Shown here one piece after another: positions 32,316 through 41,573 of a DNA stretch of 64,000 nt. This DNA comes from Evtepia sp048184675 (lineage in GTDB: Bacteria; Bacillota; Clostridia; Oscillospirales; Oscillospiraceae), in NCBI GenBank assembly GCA_048184675.1, contig DBEYYM010000006.1, positions 1 to 64,000 of the forward strand, in the 5' to 3' direction. The first letter of the stretch is position 1, and every line of letters begins with the position of its first letter. Position numbers and translations under genes: made by a program. The notes beneath the pieces were generated by a model, which saw nothing but the letters and a program-made list of their open reading frames with translations, did not search any database and had not been told where the DNA came from.

Positions 32316-32798
32316 ATCAATGATCTCCTTTCCTCTGCTCGAGAAAAAATTTATGCAAAAGCAGCCGGATGCTGCCTTTCCATGTGGCCCAATGGGGGCC
32401 ACCGTTATCATCCATAGAATTTCGTGGGGTGGCGATAAGAAATTGTTATGCCATTTTTGGCACAAAAATCAAAAAATGGAAGGGGTGACAGGGGGAAACT
32501 GTCATATAACGCCACACAACTGTATATAATAGTCGGATTCGACAGAAAATGCAATAAGAAATTTTTATTCTTTCATAATTCTTTCTCCCGTGGCAGCAAA
32601 CCACGGGAAATGCAGGGGAAACCACCTTAAAAATAAGTAGAAAAGGAGAAAAAATAAGGCCTTTGAGGAAAAGAAAAGCAAGTTTTTCCCCAAAAGAGAT
32701 CATTGAAAAACCTGGGTCCCTGGGGCTACAATGGGCCCATGAGAACAGCGCGCCGTTCCCAGGGTCCTTTTCCCCATTCTCCGGGGGATAAATAGGGA
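32316..32798. other. Gene-free gap with dyads
   Basis: AT-rich divergent region between the hydrogenase operon and the metY-like gene. It contains TGCCA-TTTT-TGGCA (32449-32462) and a hairpin CCCGTGG-CAGCAAA-CCACGGG (about 32588-32608). The first could be an operator for the hydrogenase promoter; neither is assigned. No coding sequence is seen. Confidence 0.5.
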
Positions 32799-32828
32799 TT
32801 GACCGTAGCCGGAAAAAAGCGGTATAAT
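32799..32828 (+). promoter_or_regulatory. Promoter of the metY-like gene
   Basis: TTGACC (32799-32804), 18 bases, TATAAT (32823-32828). The leader then holds a short hairpin, ATACCGC ... GCGGTAC, ending near the ribosome site. Confidence 0.7.
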
Positions 32829-32894
32829 ACCATGTTATTTGTCAAGATACCGCGAAGGTTTGCTGCGGTACCACTTATAAGGAGGACCAACACC

Positions 32895-34178
32895 ATGAGC
32901 GATTACCAGAAAGGGACCCAATGTCTTCACGCCGGCTATGTGCCCGAGAGCGGGGAGCCGAGAAACATTCCCATCATTCAGAGCACCACCTTCCGCTACG
33001 GCAGCAGCGAGGCCATGGGGGCCCTGTTTGACCTGGAGGCCGAGGGCTATTTCTACACCCGCCTGCAAAACCCCACCTCTGACCGGGTGGCAGCCAAAAT
33101 CTGCGCCCTGGAGGGGGGCACGGCGGCCATGCTGACCTCCTCGGGCCAGGCAGCCAACTTCTTCGCCATCTTCAATATCTGCTCTGCCGGGGACCACGTG
33201 GTTTCCTCCGCTGCCATTTACGGGGGGACCTTTAACCTCTTTGCTGTGACCATGAAGCGCATGGGCATCGAGTTTACCTTCGTGGACCCCAATTGCTCGG
33301 AGGAGGAGCTGAACGCCGCCTTCCGGCCCAACACCAAGGCGGTCTTTGGGGAGACCATTGCCAACCCCGCCCTCATTGTTCTGGACCTGGAGAAGTTTGC
33401 CAAGGCCGCCCACGCCCATGGGGTGCCTCTCATTGTGGATAACACCTTTGCCACCCCGGTGGGCTGCCGCCCCTTTGAATGGGGGGTGGACATTGTCACC
33501 CACTCCACCACCAAGTACATGGACGGCCACGCCAACTGCGTGGGGGGCGCCATTGTGGACAGCGGCAACTTCGACTGGACCCAGTACCCCGACAAGTACC
33601 CCGGCCTGTGCACCCCAGACGAGAGCTACCACGGGGTGACCTACACCCAGCGTTTCGGCCTGGGGGGCGCTTACATCACCAAGGCTGTGGTCCAGCTTAT
33701 GCGGGACTTCGGCGCCACCCCCGCCCCCATGAATGCCTATTTCCTGAACGTAGGCCTGGAGACCCTCCACCTGCGTATGCCCCAGCACTGCGCCAACGCC
33801 CTGGCGGTGGCACAGTTTGCCCAGAACCACCCCAAAATCGCCTGGGTCAGCTACCCCGGCCTGAAGGGGGACAAGTATTATGACCTGGCCCAGAAGTACA
33901 TGCCCAATGGCACCTGCGGCGTGGTGACCTTCGGGGTGAAGGGCGGCCGGAAGGCCGCCGAGACCTTCATGGCCGGCCTGAAGCTGGCCTCCATCGCCAC
34001 CCACGTGGCGGACGCCAAGACCTGCGTCCTCCACCCCGCTTCCTCCACCCACCGGCAGCTCTCCGAGGCCGAGCTGGAGGCCGCCGGGGTCTCTGCCGAC
34101 CTGATTCGCCTGTCGGTGGGCATTGAGGATGTGGCCGACATCCTTGCCGACCTGGAGCAGGCCCTGGAACAGGTGTAA
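32895..34178 (+). CDS. metY: O-acetylhomoserine sulfhydrylase-type PLP enzyme
   Basis: A 427-residue Cys/Met-metabolism PLP enzyme. It starts MSDYQKGTQCLHAGYVPESG, with the PLP-contact region in LTSSGQAANFFAIFNICSAG, the acid in LIVDNTFATP and the PLP lysine in THSTTKYMDGH near residue 210. Length and the ATQAIHAG-like opening fit O-acetylhomoserine aminocarboxypropyltransferase, which makes homocysteine or methionine precursors from O-acetylhomoserine and sulfide. ATG at 32895 follows AAGGAGG. The symbol reflects the family; substrate preference is not proven. Confidence 0.88.
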   Translation: MSDYQKGTQCLHAGYVPESGEPRNIPIIQSTTFRYGSSEAMGALFDLEAEGYFYTRLQNPTSDRVAAKICALEGGTAAMLTSSGQAANFFAIFNICSAGDHVVSSAAIYGGTFNLFAVTMKRMGIEFTFVDPNCSEEELNAAFRPNTKAVFGETIANPALIVLDLEKFAKAAHAHGVPLIVDNTFATPVGCRPFEWGVDIVTHSTTKYMDGHANCVGGAIVDSGNFDWTQYPDKYPGLCTPDESYHGVTYTQRFGLGGAYITKAVVQLMRDFGATPAPMNAYFLNVGLETLHLRMPQHCANALAVAQFAQNHPKIAWVSYPGLKGDKYYDLAQKYMPNGTCGVVTFGVKGGRKAAETFMAGLKLASIATHVADAKTCVLHPASSTHRQLSEAELEAAGVSADLIRLSVGIEDVADILADLEQALEQV

Positions 34179-34229
34179 CACAGGCTTGTCTCCCGCTTCT
34201 TACTTTACTATGAATAGGAGCGATGCCCC

Positions 34230-35114
34230 ATGACGTCCAAAAAAGGCCTCATGCTGGTGTTCATTGCCGCCCTGCTTTTGAGCATCGGTGGCCTGTGTAT
34301 TAAGCAAATCCCCTGGCAGCCCCTGGCCATCAATTCCTTCCGAAGTATCATCTCGGTGGCGCTGCTTTTGGTGTTTGCCAAGGGGATTCATCGAAAGTTT
34401 AAGCTGACCAAAGGGGTCATCCTTGGGGCCCTGTCGGTGTGGGGGGCCACCACCCTATACACGGTGGCCACCAAGCTGACCACCGCAGGCAACGCGGTGC
34501 TCCTGCAGTTTACCGCCCCCATGTTTGTGATCCTCTTTGTGTGGCTGGTGTTCAAGGAACCGCCCAAGCGGCTGGATGTCATCGCCTGTATCTTCATTTT
34601 CGGCGGCGTCCTCTGCTTTTTCCTAGACAGCTTGGGCAGCGGGCGTTTTGTGGGGGATGTCATTGCGGTGATCTCCGGCGTCTGCTATGCCGGGGTGTTT
34701 ATGATGAACAGGATGCCGGGGGGCGACCCCCTCTGGGCTACCATTTTGGGCCAGGGGCTGGGGGCCATCGTGGGCCTGCCCGCCCTGGTGCAGGAGACCC
34801 AGTTTGACAGCACCTCCCTATTTTACGGGGTGCTGCTGGGGGTCTTCCAGCTGGGCCTGGCCTATGCCCTGCTCACCACGGGCCTGCGGTATGCCAAGCC
34901 CATTTCCGCCTCCCTGGTCACGGGGATTGAGCCGGTGCTCAACCCCATCCTGGTGGCCCTGGTGGTGGGGGAGACCCTCACCACCCTCTCCCTTGTGGGG
35001 GGCGCCATCGTCTTTGTCAGCGTTATGACCTACAATGTGCTCACGGTGAAGCTGGAAAAACAGAACCAGGGGGAGCTCCCCCAACCCATCGGGCCGGAAG
35101 GGCCCCAAGGATAG
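34230..35114 (+). CDS. EamA/DMT-family transporter
   Basis: A 294-residue membrane protein with ten hydrophobic segments in two EamA repeats (start MTSKKGLMLVFIAALLLSIG; second repeat from about 150). Drug/metabolite family members export amino acids or metabolites; the substrate is unknown. It follows the metY-like gene by 51 bases, so export of a sulfur amino acid or related product is a reasonable guess. The C-terminal tail is hydrophilic and Pro-rich. Confidence 0.88.
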   Translation: MTSKKGLMLVFIAALLLSIGGLCIKQIPWQPLAINSFRSIISVALLLVFAKGIHRKFKLTKGVILGALSVWGATTLYTVATKLTTAGNAVLLQFTAPMFVILFVWLVFKEPPKRLDVIACIFIFGGVLCFFLDSLGSGRFVGDVIAVISGVCYAGVFMMNRMPGGDPLWATILGQGLGAIVGLPALVQETQFDSTSLFYGVLLGVFQLGLAYALLTTGLRYAKPISASLVTGIEPVLNPILVALVVGETLTTLSLVGGAIVFVSVMTYNVLTVKLEKQNQGELPQPIGPEGPQG

Positions 35115-35124
35115 GAGGCAGTGT

Positions 35125-35778
35125 ATGCTCGATATCATCTACCAGGACGAGGCCATTGTGGTCTGCGTCAAGCCCTTTCGGGTGCTCTCCACCGACGAGC
35201 CCGGGGGGATGCCCGATCTCATCCGCGAGACTCTCGGCCAGCCCCATGCCAAGGTGCGGGCAGTCCACCGGCTGGACCAGGTGGTGGGGGGCCTGATGGT
35301 CTATGGCCTCACGGCCCACGCCGCCTCGGAGCTCTCCCGGCAGATCCGGGAGGACGCCTTTTTGAAGGAGTACCAGGCGGTGGTCCACTGGCGGCCCAGG
35401 GACGACGAGGGGACCTTCATCGACCTCTTGGGCCGCAATGAGAAAACCCGGAAGACCTATGTGGCCAAGGTCCCCGGCAAGGGGATCCAGCAGGCCATCC
35501 TCCACTATCGAGTTCTGGGGAACAAGCAGGGCTTCTCCCTGGTGGAAATCCGGCTGGAAACCGGCCGCACCCACCAGATTCGGGCCCAGTTCTCCGCCCG
35601 GGGTCTCCCCCTGGCAGGGGACCGAAAGTACAGCAAGTACCCCGACCCTCAAGATTGGCAGATCGCCCTCTGGTCCAGCCACCTGGCCTTCACCCACCCT
35701 GAGACCGGCGAGGCCATGGACTTTCGCCTCCCTCCGCCGTCCACCGCGCCGTGGACGTTGTTTCAAGCGCAAGACTAA
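35125..35778 (+). CDS. RluA-family pseudouridine synthase
   Basis: A 217-residue RNA pseudouridine synthase. The catalytic Asp sits in VHRLDQVVGGLMVYG near residue 52, and the family motif GRTHQIRAQFSARGLPLAGD is near 150. It lacks an S4 domain, and the N-terminus is short, like RluA/TruC-type enzymes. The target RNA cannot be deduced. It begins 10 bases after the transporter stop with AGGAGG upstream and is followed by a strong terminator. Confidence 0.9.
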   Translation: MLDIIYQDEAIVVCVKPFRVLSTDEPGGMPDLIRETLGQPHAKVRAVHRLDQVVGGLMVYGLTAHAASELSRQIREDAFLKEYQAVVHWRPRDDEGTFIDLLGRNEKTRKTYVAKVPGKGIQQAILHYRVLGNKQGFSLVEIRLETGRTHQIRAQFSARGLPLAGDRKYSKYPDPQDWQIALWSSHLAFTHPETGEAMDFRLPPPSTAPWTLFQAQD

Positions 35779-35780
35779 AC

Positions 35781-35815
35781 AAACCGCCCCGTTCCGTAGA
35801 ACGGGGCGGTTTGTT
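35781..35815. terminator. Bidirectional terminator
   Basis: AAACCGCCCCGTTC-CGTA-GAACGGGGCGGTTT, 14-bp perfect stem followed by GTTTGC, between convergent genes. Confidence 0.85.
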
Positions 35816-35843
35816 TGCAAGGGGCAGAAGGGGAGCGGCCGGC

Positions 35844-36902
35844 TCACAGCCCCAAAATTTGTTTTTTCTTGGCCGCAAACTCCTCCTGGGTGAGGATGCC
35901 CTCGTCCAGCAGGGCCTTGAAGGTCCGCAGGGCTTCGGCGGCGTCCTGGTAGTCTTGAATCTGGAGGATGGGGGCGGGGGGCTCCAGGTCCTGGTCCTCC
36001 AGAAGGGCGCTGTCCGCCAGCTCGTTGAGCTTATCCTGTAGGAGCACGGCGGAGAGGATGGGGACAAAGAGGGAGAGGATCAGGCAGGGGAGGGTGAGGT
36101 CTGCGGGGTAGCCAATCTCCCGGGCCAGGCGGTCAATTTGCTGGGCGCTGCGGTAGGTCCAGTAGACATAGTAGAAGGGCACAAACAGGCACAGCAGCAG
36201 CTTGGTGGTGGGGTTGCGGAAGGGGGCCTCCCCCTGCTGGTTCAGGTACCTGGTGGTGCGGTAGATCCAGATGAGGTGCCAGATGCCGAAGGTAAAAACC
36301 AGAAGCAGGGTGTGCCGGAACAGGTCGCAGTAGGCCCCGGTGGGGAGATCGCCGTCCCCCCAGACGGGCTCTGACCGGGCAGTGGACTGGCGGGGCGGAA
36401 GCCCCTCGGGATAAACCACCCAAGCCCCGGCGAAAAAGAGCCCGGCTGCAGCCAGCAGGCGCATCAGAACGCTGGTGCCCATGCCGTGGCCGGTGATGGC
36501 CCACAGGGTGATCGAGTAAATCCCCCGCACCACAAAGGACAGGGTTCCCAGGGCGGCGGGAAGAAACCACAGCTTTTGGGCCAGCTCCTCTATGGCGGGC
36601 AGGTAGCCCAGCAGGCAGGAGAGGGCCATGAGGAACATGGCCAGGTAGGCCAGCAGATCCAGCAGGGGCAGCGGCCCCAAAAACAGGGCCATAAGCGGAG
36701 CCAGAGCCGCCAGGCCAAAGGCCCCCACGGTGAACATGTCCCTGCGCTGGAGGAGGACCACCGCCGTCAGGCAGCAGTAGGCGGCCAGATAGACCACGTT
36801 CCAAAAGGTGAAATACCCCATGAGGGTAAACAGCTGCAGCAGGGCCATCAGGGCAAAGAGGATGCCTGCCAGGAAGGGAAAGGGGTTGTTTTTCGGTTCC
36901 AT
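35844..36902 (-). CDS. DUF4234 membrane protein with C-terminal SHOCT domain
   Basis: A 352-residue membrane protein. The first half has five to six hydrophobic segments, followed by a DUF4234 domain (about 185-280: CDLFRHTLLLVFTFGIWHLI, FFVPFYYVYWTYRSAQ-like) and a C-terminal SHOCT motif (TFKALLDEGILTQEEFAAKK). SHOCT is a short helical oligomerisation module. Function is unknown. It lies 23 bases downstream of the lipoprotein gene on the same strand; a shared envelope role is possible. GGAGCATTTCC precedes the ATG. Confidence 0.82.
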   Translation of the reverse strand: MEPKNNPFPFLAGILFALMALLQLFTLMGYFTFWNVVYLAAYCCLTAVVLLQRRDMFTVGAFGLAALAPLMALFLGPLPLLDLLAYLAMFLMALSCLLGYLPAIEELAQKLWFLPAALGTLSFVVRGIYSITLWAITGHGMGTSVLMRLLAAAGLFFAGAWVVYPEGLPPRQSTARSEPVWGDGDLPTGAYCDLFRHTLLLVFTFGIWHLIWIYRTTRYLNQQGEAPFRNPTTKLLLCLFVPFYYVYWTYRSAQQIDRLAREIGYPADLTLPCLILSLFVPILSAVLLQDKLNELADSALLEDQDLEPPAPILQIQDYQDAAEALRTFKALLDEGILTQEEFAAKKKQILGL

Positions 36903-36925
36903 GGAAATGCTCCTTTCGTGGGGGA

Positions 36926-37750
36926 TCAGCTGATCTTTCCGTCAAAGGCGGTGAAAAAGTCCAGGTCAATGCTGCCGTCGGGCGTTAGGGTATAGGGGAG
37001 ATCCACCACGTGGTCGGTGGCGTCGCTCTGGCAGCTGATAAAGCCTTTTTTCACCGTGTAGGTGCCCTGGTAGGTGGTGCCCAGGGTGGTGAAGGTGAAC
37101 TGGTTGGGCGCGTTGAAGTCCACCCGGTGGGTGGTGCCGCTGATGTAAAAGGTCCAGGCCCGGCCGTTGATGGCAGCTTGGACCGTTTGGGTGACATCTG
37201 GGTCGGCGGCCTCTTGGCGCTCCAGGGCTTTGGCATAGCCCGCTGGGTCGGCGGCCTCGGCGATGGCCTCGGTGCCTTGGCAGGAGAGAATCTCGTCGGT
37301 GGTGAGGGACAGCGTTTCCATCTGGGGAACCTGGTCCTTGGTCAGGGACAGGGGTTTGCCAGGGGCCAGGTCATCCTGGGGAACGCGGAAGGTTTCGACC
37401 ACTTTCAAGGTCTCGCCCGGATAAACTTCCTTGGGGTAGCTGCTGTAATAATAGCTGCCCATGTTGGCGCAGGCCTTGGAATAGTGGGCGGCCTGGTAGG
37501 TGTTCGTGCCGTCTATGGTGAGCTGGGTGGAGATGGCATCGACCAAGAGGCTCTGGTCCTGGGCAGAGACGGTGTAGAACAGATAGACCATTTTCAGGCT
37601 TGCGTTGTCCGGGTGGTAATAGGTGCTGTCTGCATAGATTCCGTCGATATGGAGGGCGTCGGTGCCGCTGGTCGGTGCGCTGGATCCGCCGCAGGCACAC
37701 AGAGCCAGGGACATGCTCAAAAAAAGAAGCAGGGCAAGCAGACGTTTCAT
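36926..37750 (-). CDS. Lipoprotein, unknown function
   Basis: A 274-residue exported lipoprotein: signal peptide MKRLLALLLFLSMSLALCAC with a lipobox ending in Cys and a GGSS linker. Residues about 35-165 look like a DUF5067/DUF4352-type beta-sandwich (YHPDNASLKMVYLFYTVSAQ), and the C-terminal 90 residues form a second small beta-rich domain (FTFTTLGTTYQGTYTVKKGF). The ATG at 37748-37750 follows GAGGAGG. First gene of a probable pair with the DUF4234 protein. Confidence 0.82.
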   Translation of the reverse strand: MKRLLALLLFLSMSLALCACGGSSAPTSGTDALHIDGIYADSTYYHPDNASLKMVYLFYTVSAQDQSLLVDAISTQLTIDGTNTYQAAHYSKACANMGSYYYSSYPKEVYPGETLKVVETFRVPQDDLAPGKPLSLTKDQVPQMETLSLTTDEILSCQGTEAIAEAADPAGYAKALERQEAADPDVTQTVQAAINGRAWTFYISGTTHRVDFNAPNQFTFTTLGTTYQGTYTVKKGFISCQSDATDHVVDLPYTLTPDGSIDLDFFTAFDGKIS

Positions 37751-37905
37751 GGTTTGTGTCCTCCTCTTTTGGGAATGGAATAATGGCAGAGACAGTATAT
37801 CATAAATTGTCGAAATGTTCCATGATTTGCCAGGGGATTTTTTGCACGGCGGCAAGTTTTCCGGCGGGAGACGCAGCCCAAAGGGGACCGCACAGGGAAA
37901 AAAGG

Positions 37906-37947
37906 AAAACGCTATGCGGAGCCGGAGCTTCCGCATAGCGTTTTTTT
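37906..37947 (+). terminator. Hairpin 1 upstream of polA
   Basis: AACGCTATGCGGA ... TCCGCATAGCGTT, 13-bp stem followed by TTTTTTT on the plus strand, although no plus-strand gene precedes it. Confidence 0.75.
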
Positions 37948-37972
37948 GGGTTGTGTGAGAAGAAAGGCCCGA

Positions 37973-38021
37973 CCCCGCCAATGAGCGATAATGGCTCGAA
38001 AAACGATCCCCATCGGCGGGG
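37973..38021. repeat. Hairpin 2 upstream of polA
   Basis: CCCCGCC (37973-37979) pairs with GGCGGGG (38015-38021); the loop itself holds GAGC-GATAATG-GCTC. Confidence 0.6.
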
Positions 38022-38045
38022 CCCCTGTTCCGCTGGAAAGAGAAC

Positions 38046-38090
38046 AAAGCACTGGAACCTGAGATATCATCGGGCTCCGGTGCTTTTTTG
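38046..38090 (+). terminator. Hairpin 3 upstream of polA
   Basis: AAAGCAC-TGGAACC ... GGCTCCGGTGC-type stem followed by TTTTTTG. With hairpins 1 and 2 it fills the gene-free 37751-38126 gap. Confidence 0.65.
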
Positions 38091-38126
38091 CGGGCCGTCT
38101 GGGGGGCCTTCCTCCCGCCCAAACCG

Positions 38127-38155
38127 TTGCTTTTTCCCCAAATCCTTGGTACAAT
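38127..38155 (+). promoter_or_regulatory. polA promoter
   Basis: TTGCTT (38127-38132), 17 bases, TACAAT (38150-38155), 55 bases before the polA ATG. Confidence 0.65.
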
Positions 38156-38209
38156 ATCATATTATGTTTATCAGGCGGGGCATGGCCCTGCGGCAAAGGA
38201 TGTGATGGC

Positions 38210-40864
38210 ATGAAGCTGCTGGTGGTGGACGGAAACTCCATCGTGAACCGGGCCTATTTTGGGATGCACCCTCTGAACAACAAGGAGGGCTTCCCCACCC
38301 ACGCCATTTTTGGGTTTTTGAATATCCTGCGGCGGATGGAGGAAGAGGTGGACCCCGACGGGGTGTGCGTGACCTTTGACCGGAAGGAGCCCACCTTCCG
38401 CCACCTGGCCTATCCCCAGTACAAGGCCCAGCGGAAGGGGATGCCCGAGGATCTGGCCGTGCAGATGCCGGTGCTCAAAGAGATGCTGGCGGCCATGAAC
38501 ATCCCCTGCTACGAGCTGGCCGGGTGGGAGGCCGATGACCTCATCGGCACCATCGCCCGAAAGTGCGAGGCCGCTGGCTGGGACTGCCGGGTGGCCACGG
38601 GGGACAAGGATTCCCTCCAGCTGGTCACCGACCGGACCTATGTGGAGCTGGTCACCACCCGCATGGGGAAGACCACCACCAAGGAAATGGACCCGGCCAC
38701 CTTCCAGGAAGTCTACGGTTTCGCCCCCCCGCAGATGGTGGATCTGAAGGCCCTTATGGGGGACACCTCCGACAACGTCCCCGGGGTGGCCGGGGTGGGG
38801 GAGAAGACCGCCATGGCCCTCCTCCACCAAAACGGCACCCTGGCGGAGATCTACGCCCGCCTGGAGGGGGACACCCTGGAGGCCAAGCCCGGGGTGAAGA
38901 AAAAGCTGACGGAGGGGAAGGAGAGCGCCTTCCAGTCCTACGACCTGTGCACCATCCGCTGCGACGCCCCTCTGGATTTTGTCCCCGAGGAAAATCTGCG
39001 CCGGCCTGTCAACGCCGTCCTCCTGCGGGAGATTTTCCAGCGGCTGGAGTTTCACAAGCTCATTGGCCAGATGGGCCTGGACCAGGTGGAGCTTCCCAAG
39101 GAGGCGGGAACGGCATACACCGGCTCCTGCACCCTGGAGCGGGTCACAGACAACGCCCGGTGCCAGGCGCTGCTGGACCAGTGGCAGGGGGAGCAGGTGG
39201 CTGTGCTGGCCCTGCCCGATCTCTCCGCCCTGGCAGTGGCCTGGGGGGAGCACGGAGAGCAGGCTGCCCTCTTCCTGGAGGACGATTTGACGGAGTACCC
39301 GGCCTTTTTGGCAGGCCTCTTCGCCCCGGAGATCCCCAAGCTGGGCTACAATATCAAAGACGTGATGAGCCAGGGGCTCCACCGGGGGCTGGAGGCCCAG
39401 GGCTTTGTCTTCGACGGGGCCATTGCCGCCTATCTCCTTTCCCCCACAGACGGCAGCTATGAGTTGGACAAAGTAGGGGCCCAGTATTTTGACGCCACCT
39501 TCCCCCCGGCCAAGGACTATCTGGGCACCAAGGCTTGGAAGGACGAGGAGAGCGCCGCTGCCGCCATGGGCGCCATGGCCAGCCACGCGGCGTTGCTCTT
39601 CGGCCTGCACGACCTGTTGCCCGGGAAGCTGGAGGAGCTGGGCCTGACCAGAGTGTATGAGGAGATCGAGCTCCCCCTGTGCCCGGTGCTGGCGGAGATG
39701 GAGCAGGCGGGCATGCTGGTGGATGACCAGGCTCTGGTCCACTTTGGGGAGATGCTGAAAACCGGCATCGCCGCCCTGCAGGGGGAGATTTTCGCCCAGG
39801 CGGGGGAGGAATTCAACCTGAACTCCACCCAGCAGCTGGGGAAGATCCTCTTTGAGAAAATGGGCCTGCCCCCGGTGAAAAAGACCAAGACGGGCTACTC
39901 CACCAGCGCGGAGGTGCTGGAAAAGCTCCGGCCCCAGCACCCGGTCATTGACTTGATTTTGGAGTACCGGCAGCTGACCAAGCTCAACTCCACCTATGTG
40001 GAGGGCCTGGGGAAGGTCATTGGGGAGGACGGGCGGATTCACACCTGCTTCCAAAACACCGTCACCGCCACCGGGCGGCTGTCCTCCACAGAGCCCAACC
40101 TGCAGAATATCCCCGTCCGCACAGAGCTGGGGGCCCAGATCCGCAAGATGTTCATCGCCCGGCCGGGCTGGGTGCTGGTGGACGCGGACTACTCCCAGAT
40201 TGAGCTGCGCCTGCTGGCCCACATGGCCGGGGATGAAAAGATGATCGAGAGCTTCCAGTCTGGGGAGGATATCCACGCCCGGACGGCCTCCCAGGTCTTC
40301 GGCCTGCCGGTGGAGGAGGTCACCAGTGAGCTCCGCCGCCGGGCCAAGGCGGTGAACTTTGGCATCGTTTACGGCATCTCCGGCTTCTCCCTGGCCCAGG
40401 ACATCGGGGTCACCCGCCAGGAGGCCGGGGCATATATGGACAAATACCTGGAGACCTTCTCCGGGGTGCGGGCCTACATGTACCACATCAAGGAGCAGGC
40501 CAAGCAGGATGGCTATGTGACCACCCTCTGGGGCCGCCGCCGGTGGCTGCCGGAGCTGAAGTCCTCCAACTTTAACCTGCGTTCCTTTGGCGAGCGGGTG
40601 GCCCTGAACATGCCCATCCAGGGCACCGCCGCTGACGTGATGAAGCTGGCCATGATCCGGGTGGCCAACCGCCTGAAGGCAGAAGGGCTCCAGGCCCGGC
40701 TGGTGCTGCAGGTCCACGACGAACTGATTGTGGAGTGCCCCCAGGAGGAAGAGGAGGCCGTGAAGGCTCTGCTGACCGAGGAGATGGAGGGGGCGGGGGC
40801 CTTCTCTGTGCCCCTGGTGGCAGATGCTGGGGCTGGACGGAGCTGGGCACAAGCGAAAGGGTGA
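38210..40864 (+). CDS. polA: DNA polymerase I
   Basis: Gap-filling and repair polymerase of 884 residues. The N-terminal 5' nuclease domain is intact (LLVVDGNSIVNRAYFG, AGWEADDLIGTIA, GDTSDNVPGVAGVGEKTA). The central proofreading-fold domain (about 300-470) lacks the DxE pair expected for 3'-5' exonuclease (VAVLALPDLSALAVAW), so proofreading is probably absent. Polymerase motifs follow: A (LVDADYSQIELRLLAH), B (RRRAKAVNFGIVYG) and C (LVLQVHDELIVE). The C-terminus is normal. No partner gene shares its transcript. Confidence 0.96.
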   Translation: MKLLVVDGNSIVNRAYFGMHPLNNKEGFPTHAIFGFLNILRRMEEEVDPDGVCVTFDRKEPTFRHLAYPQYKAQRKGMPEDLAVQMPVLKEMLAAMNIPCYELAGWEADDLIGTIARKCEAAGWDCRVATGDKDSLQLVTDRTYVELVTTRMGKTTTKEMDPATFQEVYGFAPPQMVDLKALMGDTSDNVPGVAGVGEKTAMALLHQNGTLAEIYARLEGDTLEAKPGVKKKLTEGKESAFQSYDLCTIRCDAPLDFVPEENLRRPVNAVLLREIFQRLEFHKLIGQMGLDQVELPKEAGTAYTGSCTLERVTDNARCQALLDQWQGEQVAVLALPDLSALAVAWGEHGEQAALFLEDDLTEYPAFLAGLFAPEIPKLGYNIKDVMSQGLHRGLEAQGFVFDGAIAAYLLSPTDGSYELDKVGAQYFDATFPPAKDYLGTKAWKDEESAAAAMGAMASHAALLFGLHDLLPGKLEELGLTRVYEEIELPLCPVLAEMEQAGMLVDDQALVHFGEMLKTGIAALQGEIFAQAGEEFNLNSTQQLGKILFEKMGLPPVKKTKTGYSTSAEVLEKLRPQHPVIDLILEYRQLTKLNSTYVEGLGKVIGEDGRIHTCFQNTVTATGRLSSTEPNLQNIPVRTELGAQIRKMFIARPGWVLVDADYSQIELRLLAHMAGDEKMIESFQSGEDIHARTASQVFGLPVEEVTSELRRRAKAVNFGIVYGISGFSLAQDIGVTRQEAGAYMDKYLETFSGVRAYMYHIKEQAKQDGYVTTLWGRRRWLPELKSSNFNLRSFGERVALNMPIQGTAADVMKLAMIRVANRLKAEGLQARLVLQVHDELIVECPQEEEEAVKALLTEEMEGAGAFSVPLVADAGAGRSWAQAKG

Positions 40865-41055
40865 GAGAGGGCGGCGGGCCCTGGCTGTGGGGCCGTACTC
40901 TGGTCACTGGGTGAGCCGGCCCTGTGGGCCGGGAACCGGCGGCGTTGCGGCTCTGCGACGTAGGGCGTGCCGTACCCTGCGGCTGGGTGATCCGGCCCTG
41001 CGGGCCGGGAACCGGCATTGGAGCACCCTGCTCCGTAGGGGCGCCTGCCCGGCGC

Positions 41056-41127
41056 GGGGCCCCCTTTCTTGAGAAGAAAGGGGGGAAAGAACCCCAGGGG
41101 GAAGGAGTTTCCTCCCCCCTGGACCCC
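41056..41127. repeat. Long inverted repeat, left arm
   Basis: Begins GGGGCCCCCTTTCTTGAG and ends CCCCCCTGGACCCC; matches the reverse complement of 41503-41573 with several small differences. Each arm has its own internal hairpin (CTTTCTT-GAG-AAGAAAG). Confidence 0.65.
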
Positions 41128-41502
41128 TCTTCTCTAGTGGGTGGGGCCCTTCGGGCTGTACCGTGGGTTGGTAGCAGGCCTGCGGCCCATTATCTGATAG
41201 GTGGGAAGCGTGCGCGCCTGCCGGCTCGGCGCGCAGGGGTTGTGAGTGTGGCCCTTCGGGAAGGGGATAGTGCGTCTTTCCCAATAATTATGGAAACCAC
41301 AACACCCACTCTCTTCTGATACAAAGCATCGAAAAGTAGAAAAATATGGTTGCAGTCTTTTACCCTCTCCTAGCAGTCTTCCGCAAACTACCCCAGCCCG
41401 CCTAGCTGGTGGGCGGGCCCGTAGAGCCTGGAGGGTCAGGGCCGCAGGCCAGTCAATCCCGTCAGGACCACTGCCCCAAAGTTTCCCCCAAACCAGAGAT
41501 TG

Positions 41503-41573
41503 GGGGTCCAGGGGGAAAGAAACTCTTTCCCCCGGTCTTCTTTCCCCCATTTCTTCGAAAGAAATGGGGCCCC
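41503..41573. repeat. Long inverted repeat, right arm
   Basis: Reverse-complement partner of 41056-41127, beginning GGGGTCCAGGGGGAAAG and ending AAATGGGGCCCC, with an internal hairpin ATTTCTT-CG-AAAGAAAT. Confidence 0.65.
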
